A DNA stretch of 49,374 bases from Leucobacter sp. 7(1) (GTDB lineage: Bacteria > Actinomycetota > Actinomycetes > Actinomycetales > Microbacteriaceae), in contig NZ_FUID01000035.1 in assembly GCF_900163635.1 (NCBI RefSeq), positions 1 through 49,374 on the forward strand. The letters are read 5' to 3'. The notes under the pieces were generated by a model. That model was not told where the DNA came from. It searched no databases and was given only the letters and a program-made list of their open reading frames with translations. The first letter of the stretch is position 1. Each line of letters opens with the position of its first letter. This document shows, in pieces, positions 16,813 to 28,388 of the stretch. Position numbers and translations under genes: made by a program.

Positions 16813-17705
16813 TCGGCGCGCTCCGGCACGGAGACATCGCCGGCTTGGGGAATCGCGGGCACCGTGAGCGGCGTCGACACAGTGACGGGGGCCGCGGCGC
16901 TGATGAGCTGTAACAGGCGTGCTGCGACGCTCACGGCGATCACGGCGGGCTGCTTGCCGGTCACCTCGGGAACACCGATGGGCGTGGTGATGCGCAAGAG
17001 ATCGGCATCCGAGTGCCCGGTGCCGCGGAGTTTGTGTTGGAATCGTACCCACTTCGATCGGGAGCCGATCAGGCCGATCGAGCCGAGATGCGTTGCGCGG
17101 AGCGTTTGATCGATCACCGCGAGGTCCTCGTGATGATCGTGTGTCATCACGAGCGCGTGTGTGCCCGGTGGGAGGTGCGCAATCGCGGCCTCGGGGAGCG
17201 GCGAATGGGCGACGTGTACGCGAGCTACAGCGTCACCCAGAACCCCTGCGACGCCGGGGATACCGATGCGGTCGGGATCCAGCATCTCAGCTCGGGAATC
17301 GACAAGGTGGAGTTCAAGCTCGTGGCGTGCGAGGATCCTGGCGAGCTCCAGCCCGACATGGCCCACGCCGAAGATTGCCACTGCTGGGACGACCGGCACG
17401 GGTTCGAGCATAATTGTCACCTCTCCACCGCAGCACTGCACACCGTAGTCTGCGGAGGCCTTATCGCTGAGACGCAATGTCAGGAGAGCCGGCTCGGCAG
17501 TGCCAGACTGAAGCATCGCGCGTGCGCGTTCTGTGGCGGTGGCCTCGAGATTGCCGCCCCCGATTGTGCCGATGAGTTCGGTGGCACCGACGACCATTTT
17601 GGCCCCGCCGTTGCGCGGCGCGTGCCCGCGCACGCTTGCGAGGGTGACGATCACGGCGGGTTCGCGTCGGGACCGGAATCCCTGCAGCGCGTCGATCCAG
17701 TCCAT
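16809..17705 (-). CDS. xdhC: XdhC-type accessory factor for xanthine dehydrogenase
   Basis: This 298-residue protein has an N-terminal XdhC/CoxI domain (VTLASVRGHAPRNGGAKM, GTIGGGNLEA, near residues 20-55) and a C-terminal Rossmann domain (VAIFGVGHVGLELARIL from about 107; LIGSRSKWVRF). XdhC proteins bind the molybdenum cofactor, help its sulfuration and insert it into XdhB. It begins 3 bases after the xdhB stop and overlaps the SDR start by four bases. Cys residues in YGVQCCGGEV correspond to the conserved cofactor-binding region of the family. Confidence 0.92.
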   Translation of the reverse strand: MDWIDALQGFRSRREPAVIVTLASVRGHAPRNGGAKMVVGATELIGTIGGGNLEATATERARAMLQSGTAEPALLTLRLSDKASADYGVQCCGGEVTIMLEPVPVVPAVAIFGVGHVGLELARILARHELELHLVDSRAEMLDPDRIGIPGVAGVLGDAVARVHVAHSPLPEAAIAHLPPGTHALVMTHDHHEDLAVIDQTLRATHLGSIGLIGSRSKWVRFQHKLRGTGHSDADLLRITTPIGVPEVTGKQPAVIAVSVAARLLQLISAAAPVTVSTPLTVPAIPQAGDVSVPERAE

Positions 17706-17708
17706 CAG

Positions 17709-20077
<2,369 letters not shown>

Positions 20078-20081
<4 letters not shown>

Positions 20082-21565
20082 GCTGGGACCTCCTCGGAAG
20101 CAAGTGCGGTCGAGTTGTAGAACTTCAAGAGTGCAGAGCTCATCATGATGGCGCGGTATTCTGCGCTCGCGCGGTGATCGGACATCGGCGTTCCGGAGTC
20201 GCTTAGGATTCGTGCGGCGTCGGTCACAGTGGCAAGGGTCCACGGCTTCCCGAGCAGTGCCCGCTCGGCCTCAGTTGCTCGGATCGGTGTTGCGGCCACC
20301 CCGCCGAGGCCGATCTGTGCCCGTGTGACCACACCGTCTTCGATGTCGAGCGCGAATGCCACGGCGACGCTTGAAATATCGTCGAAGCGGCGCTTTGCGA
20401 TCTTGTGGAACGCAGTGACCCGGGCAAGCGGGAGCGGGATCCTGACTGATTTGATGAGTTCATTCTGGCGACGCACGGTCTGGCGGTAGCCGGTGAAGTA
20501 CTCGGAGATCGGGATCTCACGCTCGCCGGCGGCCGATGCGAGAACGACGTGCGCGCTGAGCGCGAGCAGCGCCGGTGGAGTGTCGCCAATGGGTGAGCCC
20601 GTGCCGAGGTTGCCGCCGATTGTGCCGCGGTTTCGGATGAGGCGAGAGGCGAACTGCGGAAAGAGCTGTGCGAGCAGTGGGAGCCGACCGGCCAAACGGT
20701 TCTCCACCTCGGAGAGAGGGAGCGCGGCACCAATCTCCACGGCCTCATCGGTGATGGTGAGCTCGCGGAGTTCGTCGAGCTGCTCGATGGCAACGACGAG
20801 CGGTGCGCGACGGCCTCGGATGTTGACCTCGACGCCCCAGTCTGTGGAGCCCGCGACAATCAGCGCGTCGGGTTCGTCCCGGATGATGGCCAGCGTGTCG
20901 GCGAGCGTCTGGGGACGGACGAAGCGCGCGCCTTCGACTTCGACATCGGTGGGAACTGTCACTGGAGCGGGTGCGGCCAGGCGCTGTTGGAGCGGGTCGG
21001 ACGGCTCCGGACTGCCGAGCGCGTAGGCGGCGTCCCTGATGGGCCGGTATCCGGTGCAGCGGCACAGGTTACCGCTCAACGCGTGCAGATCGAATCCATT
21101 AGGTCCGTGCTCCGGATCGCGATCCCGGCACGGTGCTGCCGCAGGGGGAGCTTCGGCGGCTGCGGGAGTGCGCGACCGTGAGCGGGTCGGGCGATAGTAT
21201 TCTGCCGCCATGCTGCAGGCAAACCCTGGAGTGCAGTAGCCGCACTGTGAGCCGCCCGCCTCAGCGAGTTTCTCCTGTACCGGATGCAATTCTTCGGGGC
21301 TGCCGAGGCCTTCTGCGGTCGTAATCTCCTGCCCGTTGAGTGCGTACACAGGAACGAGGCAGGCATTGACGGGTGTCCAGGCGGTGCCACCGTCTGGATT
21401 CGGGGTCGCCACGAGGATGGCGCACGCACCGCACTCACCCTCGGCGCACCCCTCTTTGCTTCCTGAGAGTCCAGTGGTGCGGAGCCAATCAAGCGCGGTG
21501 GTGTGCGTGGGCGAACCGGCAAGTGAACGCGAGTGCCCGTTCACCGTAACTTCGGTGTCATTCAT
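20078..21565 (-). CDS. xdhA: Xanthine dehydrogenase small subunit, [2Fe-2S] and FAD domains
   Basis: The 495-residue product has a plant-type [2Fe-2S] domain with C40, C45, C48 and C69 (GCAEGECGAC), a second [2Fe-2S] helical domain with C108, C111, C168 and C170 (QCGYCTPG, NLCRCTGYRP), and a CO-dehydrogenase-type FAD domain from about residue 210 (IVAGSTDWGVE, RNRGTIGGNLGTGSPIGD). It passes electrons from the Mo centre to NAD. The stretch between C111 and C168 is longer than usual because of a low-complexity Arg/Ala/Pro segment (about 126-157). ATG 21565 has TTGAGGAG upstream. It is the first enzyme gene of the operon and lies 90 bases after the 53-residue leader ORF. Confidence 0.92.
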
Positions 21566-21655
21566 GAGGCAGTCTCCTCAAGCTATTCCGGAGGCTGGGC
21601 AACGATGCCCCAGTCCGTACGTCGGCGATGGCGTGCGTGGGGTCGGAAGCGAGAA

Positions 21656-21817
21656 TTACGGCGAGGGCCGACGCTGAAATAGTGAGCGGAGCGTGGTCCA
21701 GAAACCGTTTCGGCGGCGCGCGCGGACAGGAAAGTAGAAGTCCGGATCGTTGCCGGTCGGCAAGTATTTGGACTGTGTCTCGTTGGAGGCGGGCCCCGGG
21801 GAGGTTTGGCTTGACAT
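21656..21817 (-). CDS. Small ORF of 53 aa heading the xdh operon, unknown function
   Basis: An ATG at 21817 is preceded by the good ribosome site GAGAGGTGA and opens a 53-codon frame ending in TAA. The product begins MSSQTSPGPASNETQSKYLP, continues NDPDFYFPVRARRRNGFW and ends in a basic tail. About three quarters of its codons end in G or C, consistent with coding. It has no membrane segment or signal peptide. It is the first frame after the predicted xdh promoter and ends 90 bases before xdhA. It could be a small accessory protein or a translated leader. A longer frame on the same strand (starting near 21833) overlaps it but lacks comparable signals. Confidence 0.55.
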   Translation of the reverse strand: MSSQTSPGPASNETQSKYLPTGNDPDFYFPVRARRRNGFWTTLRSLFQRRPSP

Positions 21818-21850
21818 GGTCACCTCTCGTCATTGAGTTTCGGTGCGTAT

Positions 21851-21915
21851 TTCCAGGATTCGGAAGTATCTTCTTGGAATATGGAAAGGATAGGTCGAAT
21901 ACGCGACCCGGTCAA
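21851..21915 (-). promoter_or_regulatory. Predicted xdh operon promoter with IclR-type operator
   Basis: On the minus strand TTGACC (21915-21910) and TATCCT (21892-21887) are exactly 17 bases apart, a good sigma-70-type promoter. Just downstream lies the imperfect palindrome TTCCGAATCCTGGAA (21865-21851 on the minus strand), with two further GGAA half-sites at 21876-21879 and 21883-21886 on the plus strand that fall over the start region. The same TTCC-N7-GGAA layout occurs beside the IclR regulator gene, so repression of xdh by that regulator is likely. Confidence 0.6.
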
Positions 21916-22000
21916 GGGGGCGCTGCGGGCACACCAAATAGGCCCCCAATCACGGGCCCTGCCTCGACTTATGCCTGGTGTACGACGAAAAGGCGTGGGA

Positions 22001-22756
22001 TTAGATCGCGTTCGCGGAGGCGGAGATCTCCGCCACGACCTCGGTGAGTACCGGGATCGCGCGCTCGATGAACGCGTCATCAACGCGGGTGGTTGGCCCG
22101 GAGATCGACACGGCGGTCGGTGTGGGCATGCCCGGGACTGCCATTGCGAAGCACCGAACTCCCACCTCCTGCTCGCTATCGTCCAGCGCGTAGCCTCGCG
22201 TGCGCGTGAGTTCCAGATCGGCGAGCAACGCACTCGTCGATCGGATCGTGAAGTCGGTCAGGCGGGGAGTCCCCGTGCGACCGATAATCTCCCGCACGGC
22301 GTCGTCGCTCAGCTGTGCAAGGATCGCCTTGCCCACGCTCGTGGAGTGCAGGTACGCGCGGCGACCCACTTCGGTGAACATCCGCATCGCGTGGGGGGAG
22401 GGAGCCTGCGAGACGTAGATCACTCGGTCCCCGTCGATCGTGGCCAGGTTTGCGGTCTCGCCCAACCGTGCGACCAAATCTTTCAACTGCGGCATCGCAA
22501 TTTGGCCAAACTTGCGGTTCGCGACCTCACCGAGACGCACAAGGCGCGGGCCGAGCGCGTAGCGCCGGTTCGCGAGCTGTCGCGCGTATCCCAGCGACAC
22601 CAGGGTGCGAAGGAGCCGGTGGATCGTGGGGAGAGGCAGATCCGTTGTCGCCGCGAGCTCGCTGAGCGCGACATCGCCGCCCGCATCCGCGATGAGTTCG
22701 AGCAGATTGAATACGCGGGCAACCGACTTGACGGCGTCGGAGGGAACTGCGGCCAT
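22001..22756 (-). CDS. IclR-family transcriptional regulator
   Basis: The 251-residue protein has an N-terminal winged helix (about 10-65: SVARVFNLLELIADAGGDV, LSELAATTDLPLPTIHRLLRTL) and a C-terminal effector-binding domain (LGETANLATIDGDRVIYVSQ, LHSTSVGKAILAQL, TRTRGYALDDSEQEVGVRCFA). Family members often repress catabolic genes and respond to pathway intermediates; AllR, which controls allantoin/glyoxylate metabolism, is a known purine-related example. It lies between the xdh operon and the purine permease and is probably their regulator, with a palindromic site 30 bases before its own start. The effector is unknown. Confidence 0.92.
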   Translation of the reverse strand: MAAVPSDAVKSVARVFNLLELIADAGGDVALSELAATTDLPLPTIHRLLRTLVSLGYARQLANRRYALGPRLVRLGEVANRKFGQIAMPQLKDLVARLGETANLATIDGDRVIYVSQAPSPHAMRMFTEVGRRAYLHSTSVGKAILAQLSDDAVREIIGRTGTPRLTDFTIRSTSALLADLELTRTRGYALDDSEQEVGVRCFAMAVPGMPTPTAVSISGPTTRVDDAFIERAIPVLTEVVAEISASANAI

Positions 22757-22784
22757 GAAGAGTCCTTATCGCGTGCCAGAGGTG

Positions 22785-22813
22785 TTCCGCATCGCGGAAA
22801 GAATCTGCGGAAC
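22785..22813. promoter_or_regulatory. Predicted IclR-type operator between the regulator and the purine permease
   Basis: TTCCGCATCGCGGAA at 22785-22799 is a perfect palindrome (6-base arms, ATC centre), followed by a third half-site GCGGAAC at 22807-22813. It sits about 30 bases upstream of the IclR gene start and in the shared region with the divergent permease. It is 12/15 identical to the site at the xdh promoter. Confidence 0.6.
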
Positions 22814-23035
22814 AGGCTATCTCATCCGCGGTCGATGTGCACAGCACCTTGCTCGATGCGCATCGCAGTTTGTACGCCGGCCCGAGCGAGCCCGTGATTT
22901 GTCCGCGCACAGTGGCCGAAGAGGCCGGCAGTACCCCGGAATATCCCCGCGAACCCGAACCGGCGGCGAGTCTCCGCCGAGGTGGTAACGTATATCCGTT
23001 CAGGAAACGCCCAGTTTGAGGGAATGGAGCACCCC

Positions 23036-24508
23036 GTGGCAGAGGCCCAGCAGGACACCAATCAGCAGCGTGCCACGGGGGTGAAGGGCACCCTCGATCG
23101 GTTCTTCCAGATCTCCGAGCGCGGGTCTACCTTCGGCACAGAGATCCGAGGAGGCCTGGTCACGTTCGTGACGATGGCCTACATCGTGATCCTCAACCCG
23201 ATTATTTTGTCGGGTAAAGAAGACGTCGCCGGCAACATCCTCGACTTCGGTCAGGTCAGCGCGGTCACCGCGCTCGCCGCCGGTGTCATGACGATCCTCT
23301 TCGGTATCGTCTCGCGCCTCCCGTTCGCGTTTGCGGCCGGGCTCGGCATTAACGCCTTCATCGCGTTCTCCGTGGTCCAGGAAGTGACCTGGCCCGAGGC
23401 GATGGCAATCGTGGTCATTAACGGCCTGTTGATCGTGCTGCTCGCGGCGACCGGCCTGCGCCGGATGATCTTTGACGCGGTCCCCGTGCAGCTGAAGCTG
23501 GCGATCACCGTCGGTATCGGCTTCTTCATCGCGTTCATCGGCTTTGTGAACTCCGGCTTTGTGGACGCGACCGGACAGTCCTCGCCCCCCGTGGGCCTCG
23601 GCCCGTCGGGCGTTGGCTTTATTACCACAATCCCCACCGTGATCTTCGTAGTGACGCTTGTCCTCACGGGAATCCTCGTTGCCAAGAAGGTGAAGGGCGG
23701 GATCCTCATCGGCCTCGTCACCGGCACCGTCATCGCGGTGATCGTTGAGGCGATCTGGAAGATCGGCCCGAAGTTCGGTGCCGACGGCGCGGTGAACCCC
23801 GGCGGCTGGAGCCTCACGGAGCCAGTGCTGGGCGACAAGCCGTTTGCGGTTCCGGATCTCAGCCTCGTCGGTGCGGTGAGCTTCGATTTCGGCAAGGTCG
23901 GCCTCGTGACCGTCGTCATGCTTGTGTTCACGCTGCTCTTCACAAACTTCTTTGATGCGATGGGCACCATGACGGGCCTGTCCCGCGAGGCTGGTCTTGC
24001 GGATGAGAAGGGCAACTTCCCCCGCATCAAGTCGGCGCTTGTCGTCGAGGGCGTCGGCGCAATCGTCGGTGGCGGTACCTCGTCCTCCTCGACGACTGTG
24101 TTCGTTGAGTCCGGCGCGGGTATTGGCGAGGGCGCACGTACGGGTCTCGCGAACGTCGTCACGGGCGTGGTGTTCTTGCTGGCGATGTTCTTCACCCCGC
24201 TCACCGAGATCGTCCCCACCGAGGTCGCTGCCGCGGCTCTCGTGATCGTGGGCGCCATGATGATGTCGCAGATTGCGCACATCGACCTCACGGACTTCCG
24301 AGTCCTGCTTCCCGTGTTCCTCACGGCTGCGGTCATGCCGCTGAGCTACTCGATCGCCAACGGCATCGGCGCGGGCTTCGTATCCTGGGTGCTGATCCAC
24401 GCGTTCACCGGGAAGGCGAAGCAGGTGCACTGGCTGCTCTGGATCGTCTCGGCAGGCTTTGTGATCTTCTTTGCACGTGGCCCGATCGAGGCCATGCTCG
24501 GGGTGTAA
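23036..24508 (+). CDS. NCS2/AzgA-family purine permease
   Basis: The product is about 490 residues with some 12-14 membrane segments. FVTMAYIVILNPIIL, AAGLGINAFIAFSVV, FFIAFIGFVNSGFVD, LFTNFFDAMGTMTGLSREAG and GTSSSSTTVFVESGAGIGEGARTG are characteristic of the AzgA group (PbuG/PbuO-like) that imports adenine, guanine and hypoxanthine with protons. GTG 23036 is chosen because GGAG lies six bases upstream; ATG 23024 is also in frame, but its ribosome site is too close. It is divergent from the IclR regulator, with the operator between them, and is followed by a very strong hairpin. Together with guaD and xdh it forms a purine uptake and oxidation set. Confidence 0.9.
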   Translation: MAEAQQDTNQQRATGVKGTLDRFFQISERGSTFGTEIRGGLVTFVTMAYIVILNPIILSGKEDVAGNILDFGQVSAVTALAAGVMTILFGIVSRLPFAFAAGLGINAFIAFSVVQEVTWPEAMAIVVINGLLIVLLAATGLRRMIFDAVPVQLKLAITVGIGFFIAFIGFVNSGFVDATGQSSPPVGLGPSGVGFITTIPTVIFVVTLVLTGILVAKKVKGGILIGLVTGTVIAVIVEAIWKIGPKFGADGAVNPGGWSLTEPVLGDKPFAVPDLSLVGAVSFDFGKVGLVTVVMLVFTLLFTNFFDAMGTMTGLSREAGLADEKGNFPRIKSALVVEGVGAIVGGGTSSSSTTVFVESGAGIGEGARTGLANVVTGVVFLLAMFFTPLTEIVPTEVAAAALVIVGAMMMSQIAHIDLTDFRVLLPVFLTAAVMPLSYSIANGIGAGFVSWVLIHAFTGKAKQVHWLLWIVSAGFVIFFARGPIEAMLGV

Positions 24509-24521
24509 CGCTCCGCACGCT

Positions 24522-24578
24522 GAACGCGGCCCGTCCGCGCGCTTCCGGCCTTGGCCGGCGCGCGGACGGGCCGCGTTC
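24522..24578. terminator. Very long GC-rich hairpin between the permease and mog
   Basis: Bases 24522-24542 pair perfectly with 24558-24578 (21 bp), and the 15-base apex contains a further stem CGGCC/GGCCG. No T-run follows, so it may be a factor-assisted or purely structural barrier between the convergent permease and mog genes. Confidence 0.8.
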
Positions 24579-24594
24579 GTGTGTGCTCCCGAAA

Positions 24595-25107
24595 TCAGTC
24601 CCGCGGTGGGTGGGGTGCCGGATCCCGGCTGCCGCTGCGCTGTGCCAGGAGATGAGGGAGCACCTGTTCGAGGATCGCGAGGCCGTCGCGGACCCCGCCA
24701 GGGGATCCGGGCAGCGTCATGACGAATGTGTCCCCGGCGAACCCCGCGACGCCGCGGGTGAGAAGCGCGTGCGGAAAGCTCGCGGCACCGCGGCGGCGGA
24801 GCTCCTCGATCACTCCGGGGAGCTGGAGCGCAAGGAGCGGTGCGACTGCTTCGGGCGTGCGATCCGACGGGGCGACACCGGTGCCGCCGGTCGTGAGGAT
24901 CACCCTGGGGTCGCCCGCGAGAGCCTCGCGCACAGCCTGGCCTGCTGGATCACCGTCGGCGACGATCAGCGGCGAGTCGACGGTGAACCCCGCCGCGGTG
25001 AGCCACTTGCGAATGACCGGCCCGGTCCGATCGGGTGCGTGTCCCGCGGCGGCGCTCGTGGAGACGACGATCACGCGGGCGGTGCCCGCTGAGACGTCGC
25101 CCGTCAC
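24595..25107 (-). CDS. mog: MogA/MoaB-type molybdopterin adenylyltransferase
   Basis: The 170-residue protein has the MoCF-biosynthesis fold: [12 protein letters not shown] at the start, [20 protein letters not shown] (the conserved TTGGTG loop binding molybdopterin) and the late loop [13 protein letters not shown]. It adenylates molybdopterin before MoeA inserts molybdate. The GTG start overlaps the moaC stop by four bases. It is the last gene of the run moaD-moeA-moaC-mog, all on the minus strand and overlapping. Confidence 0.9.
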   Translation of the reverse strand: MTGDVSAGTARVIVVSTSAAAGHAPDRTGPVIRKWLTAAGFTVDSPLIVADGDPAGQAVREALAGDPRVILTTGGTGVAPSDRTPEAVAPLLALQLPGVIEELRRRGAASFPHALLTRGVAGFAGDTFVMTLPGSPGGVRDGLAILEQVLPHLLAQRSGSRDPAPHPPRD

Positions 25108-25586
25108 TCGATCTCCCAGTCGCCGCTCTTTCCGCCAGACTTCGCGAGCACCCGCGTCCCCGAAATGACAGCGTGCTTGTCCGCCGCCTTGATCATGTCG
25201 TAGAGGGTGAGGGCGGCGACGCTCGCCGCGGTCAGCGCCTCCATCTCCACGCCGGTGACCCCACGCGTTGTGACCGTGGCGATGATGCGCACCCGATCCG
25301 CCGCGGGCTCGAAGTCAATGGCGAGTTTGGTCAGGGGGAGCGGGTGGCACAGCGGGATGAGCTCCCACGTGCGCTTGGCCGCCATGATGCCGGCGATCCT
25401 GGCCGTGCCCAGCGCCTCACCTTTAGGGAGCTCGCCGGCGACAAGCTGGGCGATCACCTCGGGTCGGGTCTCCAAGAATGCCTCCGCGCGGGCCGTGCGC
25501 TTCGTGACAGCCTTTTCGGTCACGTCGACCATGTGGGCACTCCCGTCGGCGCGGATGTGGGTGAGGCGGGGGGTCTCGTCAGACAT
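25104..25586 (-). CDS. moaC: Cyclic pyranopterin monophosphate synthase MoaC
   Basis: This protein of about 160 residues covers the MoaC family: [33 protein letters not shown] and [26 protein letters not shown], the last holding the active-site segment. With MoaA it makes cyclic pyranopterin monophosphate from GTP. ATG 25586 overlaps the end of moeA by eight bases, and its own stop overlaps mog. Length and motifs are complete. Confidence 0.95.
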   Translation of the reverse strand: MSDETPRLTHIRADGSAHMVDVTEKAVTKRTARAEAFLETRPEVIAQLVAGELPKGEALGTARIAGIMAAKRTWELIPLCHPLPLTKLAIDFEPAADRVRIIATVTTRGVTGVEMEALTAASVAALTLYDMIKAADKHAVISGTRVLAKSGGKSGDWEIE

Positions 25587-26841
25587 CGAGTCTCCAGATT
25601 TCAATGGGGGATCCCGCCGGCAGCTTGTCGACGCCGATCGGGATGTGGGCAAGTAGCTCCGCGGCCGCGAGGTCGGCGAGCAGGTGTGAGCTGGGGCCGG
25701 TGAGCTGCACCTGGCCGGCCGCATCGAGACTGCCGCGCCGTACCTGGTGTTTGTTGGCCGGGGAATCGATGGCGTGGGCGAGCGCGCGGGTTTCGGCGGG
25801 GAGCCGTTCCGGCCGCCCCGCTGCAGCGCGCAGCGCGGGCGCGAGAAACAGCTCGGCTGACAGCGCGGTGCTGACCGGATTGCCCGGGAAACAGATCACG
25901 GGGACGCGTGCCCCGTCAGGGTCCCAGTAGCCGAGGCCCTGGGGCCCACCGGGCTGCATCGCGATGCCGCCGAACTCCACGCCGTGCCCGGAGAAGACAT
26001 CGCGGACAACCTCGTACGCGCCAGCGCTGATCCCGCCGGAGGTCACGATCATGTCGGCATTGGGTCCGTGGGCGGCCAGCACGCCCTCGACAGCCGAGAC
26101 CGCATCGGGAACACGATGCGCCGAGACCTCCGCGCCGAGCCCGGTGAGCAGCGCGGCCAGCATGGGTGTGTTGGCGTCGCCGACGTGACCGGGTGCGAGC
26201 GGGGCCCCCGGGGCGGCAACCTCGTCCCCCGTAGAAAGAAGGAGCACCCGGGGCTTGCGGCGCACTGCCACCTCGACGACCCCGGCATTGGCGAGCAAGC
26301 CGATCCGGGCGGGGGTCACGCGGGTGCCCGCGGCGAGAAGTAACGCTCCGACCGCAAGATCGGAACCGCGCGGCCGCACGAACTCACCGGATACGGGCGC
26401 TTCCGCGAAGCGCACCGTGCCCTGGGGTTCGGGATCGCCGGCGTGGCGCAGCTCGGTGAAGCGTGCGGGATCTGCGCGCTCGATCGGAATCACCGCATCG
26501 GCACCCTCTGGGATTGGCGCTCCCGTCATAATGGGGGAAGCTGTGCCCGCCACGTGCAGCATCGCGGCGTCGCCCGCAGCGGTCGTGCGGCCGATCCGTA
26601 GCTCGGTGACTCCACTTGCAGAGTCCGCGAAGTCCGCAACGCGCACCGCGTAGCCGTCCATTTGCGAGTTATCAAACGGTGGCAGCGGGATCGGCGAGGT
26701 GACCGGGTGTGCGGCGACGCGGCCGGTGAGTGCGGGATCCTGCACGGACACGAACTCTGACTCGGCCGACGCGGCAGCGAGCGCCGGATCGAGCACGGCG
26801 CGGACGAGCCGGGCGTGCTCACTGTGCGTGCGCATGCTCAC
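25579..26841 (-). CDS. moeA: Molybdopterin molybdotransferase MoeA (copy 1)
   Basis: The 420-residue product has [15 protein letters not shown] (MoeA N-terminal signature), [48 protein letters not shown] (the MoCF-binding loop) and [13 protein letters not shown]. It inserts molybdate into adenylated molybdopterin. I chose GTG 26841, which overlaps the moaD stop as GTGA; ATG 26835 is the alternative. A second MoeA lies at 39250-40539 with only moderate similarity to this one, so the two may load different cofactor variants or be partly redundant. Confidence 0.93.
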   Translation of the reverse strand: MSMRTHSEHARLVRAVLDPALAAASAESEFVSVQDPALTGRVAAHPVTSPIPLPPFDNSQMDGYAVRVADFADSASGVTELRIGRTTAAGDAAMLHVAGTASPIMTGAPIPEGADAVIPIERADPARFTELRHAGDPEPQGTVRFAEAPVSGEFVRPRGSDLAVGALLLAAGTRVTPARIGLLANAGVVEVAVRRKPRVLLLSTGDEVAAPGAPLAPGHVGDANTPMLAALLTGLGAEVSAHRVPDAVSAVEGVLAAHGPNADMIVTSGGISAGAYEVVRDVFSGHGVEFGGIAMQPGGPQGLGYWDPDGARVPVICFPGNPVSTALSAELFLAPALRAAAGRPERLPAETRALAHAIDSPANKHQVRRGSLDAAGQVQLTGPSSHLLADLAAAELLAHIPIGVDKLPAGSPIEIWRLDV

Positions 26842-27086
26842 CCGCCCGCGAAGGCGGGGAGCACGTCGACGGTGGTCCCGCTGATCGCGCCGCCGTCCCG
26901 CCGCACCGTGCCATCGACGAGGAACGAGCCGCTGCGGAGCACCCGCTGCATTTCGGTTCCGTAGCGGGTGGCAAGATCGGTGCGCAGAGCCTCGAGGGTG
27001 GCCGGAGCGGGCAAGTCCCAGGCCTCTTCCTCGCGTCCAGCGGCTTCGGCGGCAGCGGCGAAGTACCTGACAGTGATGCGGTCCAT
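26838..27086 (-). CDS. moaD: MoaD, ubiquitin-like small subunit of molybdopterin synthase
   Basis: The small protein (82 aa) begins MDRITVRYFAAAAEAAG and ends in PAFAGG. The C-terminal Gly-Gly is adenylated by a MoeB-type enzyme and then carries the sulfur used by MoaE. ATG 27086 is the first gene of the minus-strand molybdenum cofactor operon. The MoeB-rhodanese gene starts 80 bases away on the other strand, so the two promoters share that short region. Confidence 0.93.
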   Translation of the reverse strand: MDRITVRYFAAAAEAAGREEEAWDLPAPATLEALRTDLATRYGTEMQRVLRSGSFLVDGTVRRDGGAISGTTVDVLPAFAGG

Positions 27087-27166
27087 ACCGCCATGCTAGA
27101 CCGTGCGCGGAAATGACGCGCAGGGGTCCCACCGCGGAGTGGGTGTCTGCTCCTAGAATGGGGCGC

Positions 27167-28339
27167 ATGGACTCAGCGTTGACCGAACGGCTTGCGCCGC
27201 TTGTGGCACCCGCAGCGAAGCTTCCGGGCGACGTCGCGGCCCGAGCCCGCCGGCAGATCACGCTGCCCGGCTTCGGAGAGTCTGCCCAGGAGCGGCTGTG
27301 GGCGGCGCGGGTACTCGTGATTGGTGCTGGCGGCCTCGGCTCGGCGCTTGTCCCGTATCTGGCCGGGGCCGGTGTCGGGCGAATCGGAATCATCGACGAC
27401 GACGTGGTTGAGCGGTCGAACCTGCACAGGCAGATCGTGCACGGTACCGCCGATATTGGGCGGCGTAAGGTGGACTCGATTGCCGAATCCGTTGCCGCGC
27501 AGACACCGCACGTGACGGTAGACCGTCTGGCAGTCCGTCTGACCTCGGAAAACGCGCTCAAGCTGTTCGCGGACTACGACCTGGTGATCGACGGCAGCGA
27601 CAATTTCCCGACGCGGTATCTCGCGAACGATGCGGCCCAGCTCGTGGGGATCCCGCTCGTGTGGGGCGCGATCCTGCAGTATTCCGGTCAGATCGGTGTC
27701 GCCTGGCACGCGCACGGCGCAGGCTATCGTGATCTCTTTCCGGTGCCACCGGACCCCGACACTGTGCTCGATTGCGCGACAGGCGGCGTGCTGCCGGGGC
27801 TCTGTGGCACGATCGGCTCGCTCCTCGCGACCGAGGCGATCAAGCTCATCACCGGCATCGGCGAGCCGCTGATCGGCCGCGTCCTGCTCTACGACGCGCT
27901 GACCGCGCGCACCCGAGAACTGCACATCAACAGGGATCCTGCAGGCGCGCCCGTGACCGAGCTTGTCGATTACGCGCTGCTCTGCGGAGTGGGCCCGGCC
28001 GCCTCAGATGCGGCACCCGGGGCACCGCAGGGGATCGAGATTGGGGCCGCGCTCGCGGCGCTGCGTGGCGGATCGGCACCGCGCTGGATCGACGTTCGCT
28101 CGGCCGTGGAGCACGCGGAACGACACGTGCGTGGTTCAGAGCTGATCCCCGTTGCAGACATCGAAGCAGGCGCGGTGCGCGTCGACGGCCCCGCGCTGGT
28201 CTACTGCGAGCGCGATCCGCGTTCGGTGCGCGCCGCAATCGCGTTGATCGCCCAGGGAAACACCGAGGTTGTGTTCCTCCGCGGCGGTATCGAGGCGTTC
28301 GCTCGTGTGGCCCCGGATCTCGTTGAGCGAGATGCCTAG
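27167..28339 (+). CDS. moeB: MoeB/ThiF-type sulfur-carrier adenylyltransferase with rhodanese domain
   Basis: The 390-residue product has an E1-like ATP-binding domain (RVLVIGAGGLGSALVPYLAGAG; DDDVVERSNLHRQI; DGSDNFPTRYLANDAA), the candidate catalytic Cys in VLDCATGGVLPG, and a C-terminal rhodanese-like domain (about 300-385: WIDVRSAVEHAERH; candidate active Cys in LVYCERDPRS). It would adenylate the MoaD C-terminus and supply sulfur. Both CxxC pairs that bind zinc in E. coli MoeB are replaced here (GYRDLF and RDPAGAPV), so a zinc site looks absent. ATG 27167 was chosen; ATG 27158 is also in frame. moaE follows after 49 bases. Confidence 0.88.
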   Translation: MDSALTERLAPLVAPAAKLPGDVAARARRQITLPGFGESAQERLWAARVLVIGAGGLGSALVPYLAGAGVGRIGIIDDDVVERSNLHRQIVHGTADIGRRKVDSIAESVAAQTPHVTVDRLAVRLTSENALKLFADYDLVIDGSDNFPTRYLANDAAQLVGIPLVWGAILQYSGQIGVAWHAHGAGYRDLFPVPPDPDTVLDCATGGVLPGLCGTIGSLLATEAIKLITGIGEPLIGRVLLYDALTARTRELHINRDPAGAPVTELVDYALLCGVGPAASDAAPGAPQGIEIGAALAALRGGSAPRWIDVRSAVEHAERHVRGSELIPVADIEAGAVRVDGPALVYCERDPRSVRAAIALIAQGNTEVVFLRGGIEAFARVAPDLVERDA

Positions 28340-28388
28340 CGTCTCCGCGTCATCATCAGTTTGTCCCGTCGTTGCCCCGAGGAGTTTC

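Noticed and set aside
21558..21833. 91-codon minus-strand frame overlapping the 53-residue ORF and xdhA start
   Set aside because: It overlaps the xdhA start and lacks a comparable ribosome site. The 53-codon frame has the better signals.
22757..23035. Purine riboswitch in front of the AzgA permease
   Set aside because: No pattern of the known purine riboswitch core could be found. A protein operator explains the region better.
23000..24430. 476-codon minus-strand frame opposite the purine permease
   Set aside because: Composition is His/Arg/Asp-rich, as expected opposite a hydrophobic protein gene with high GC third positions.
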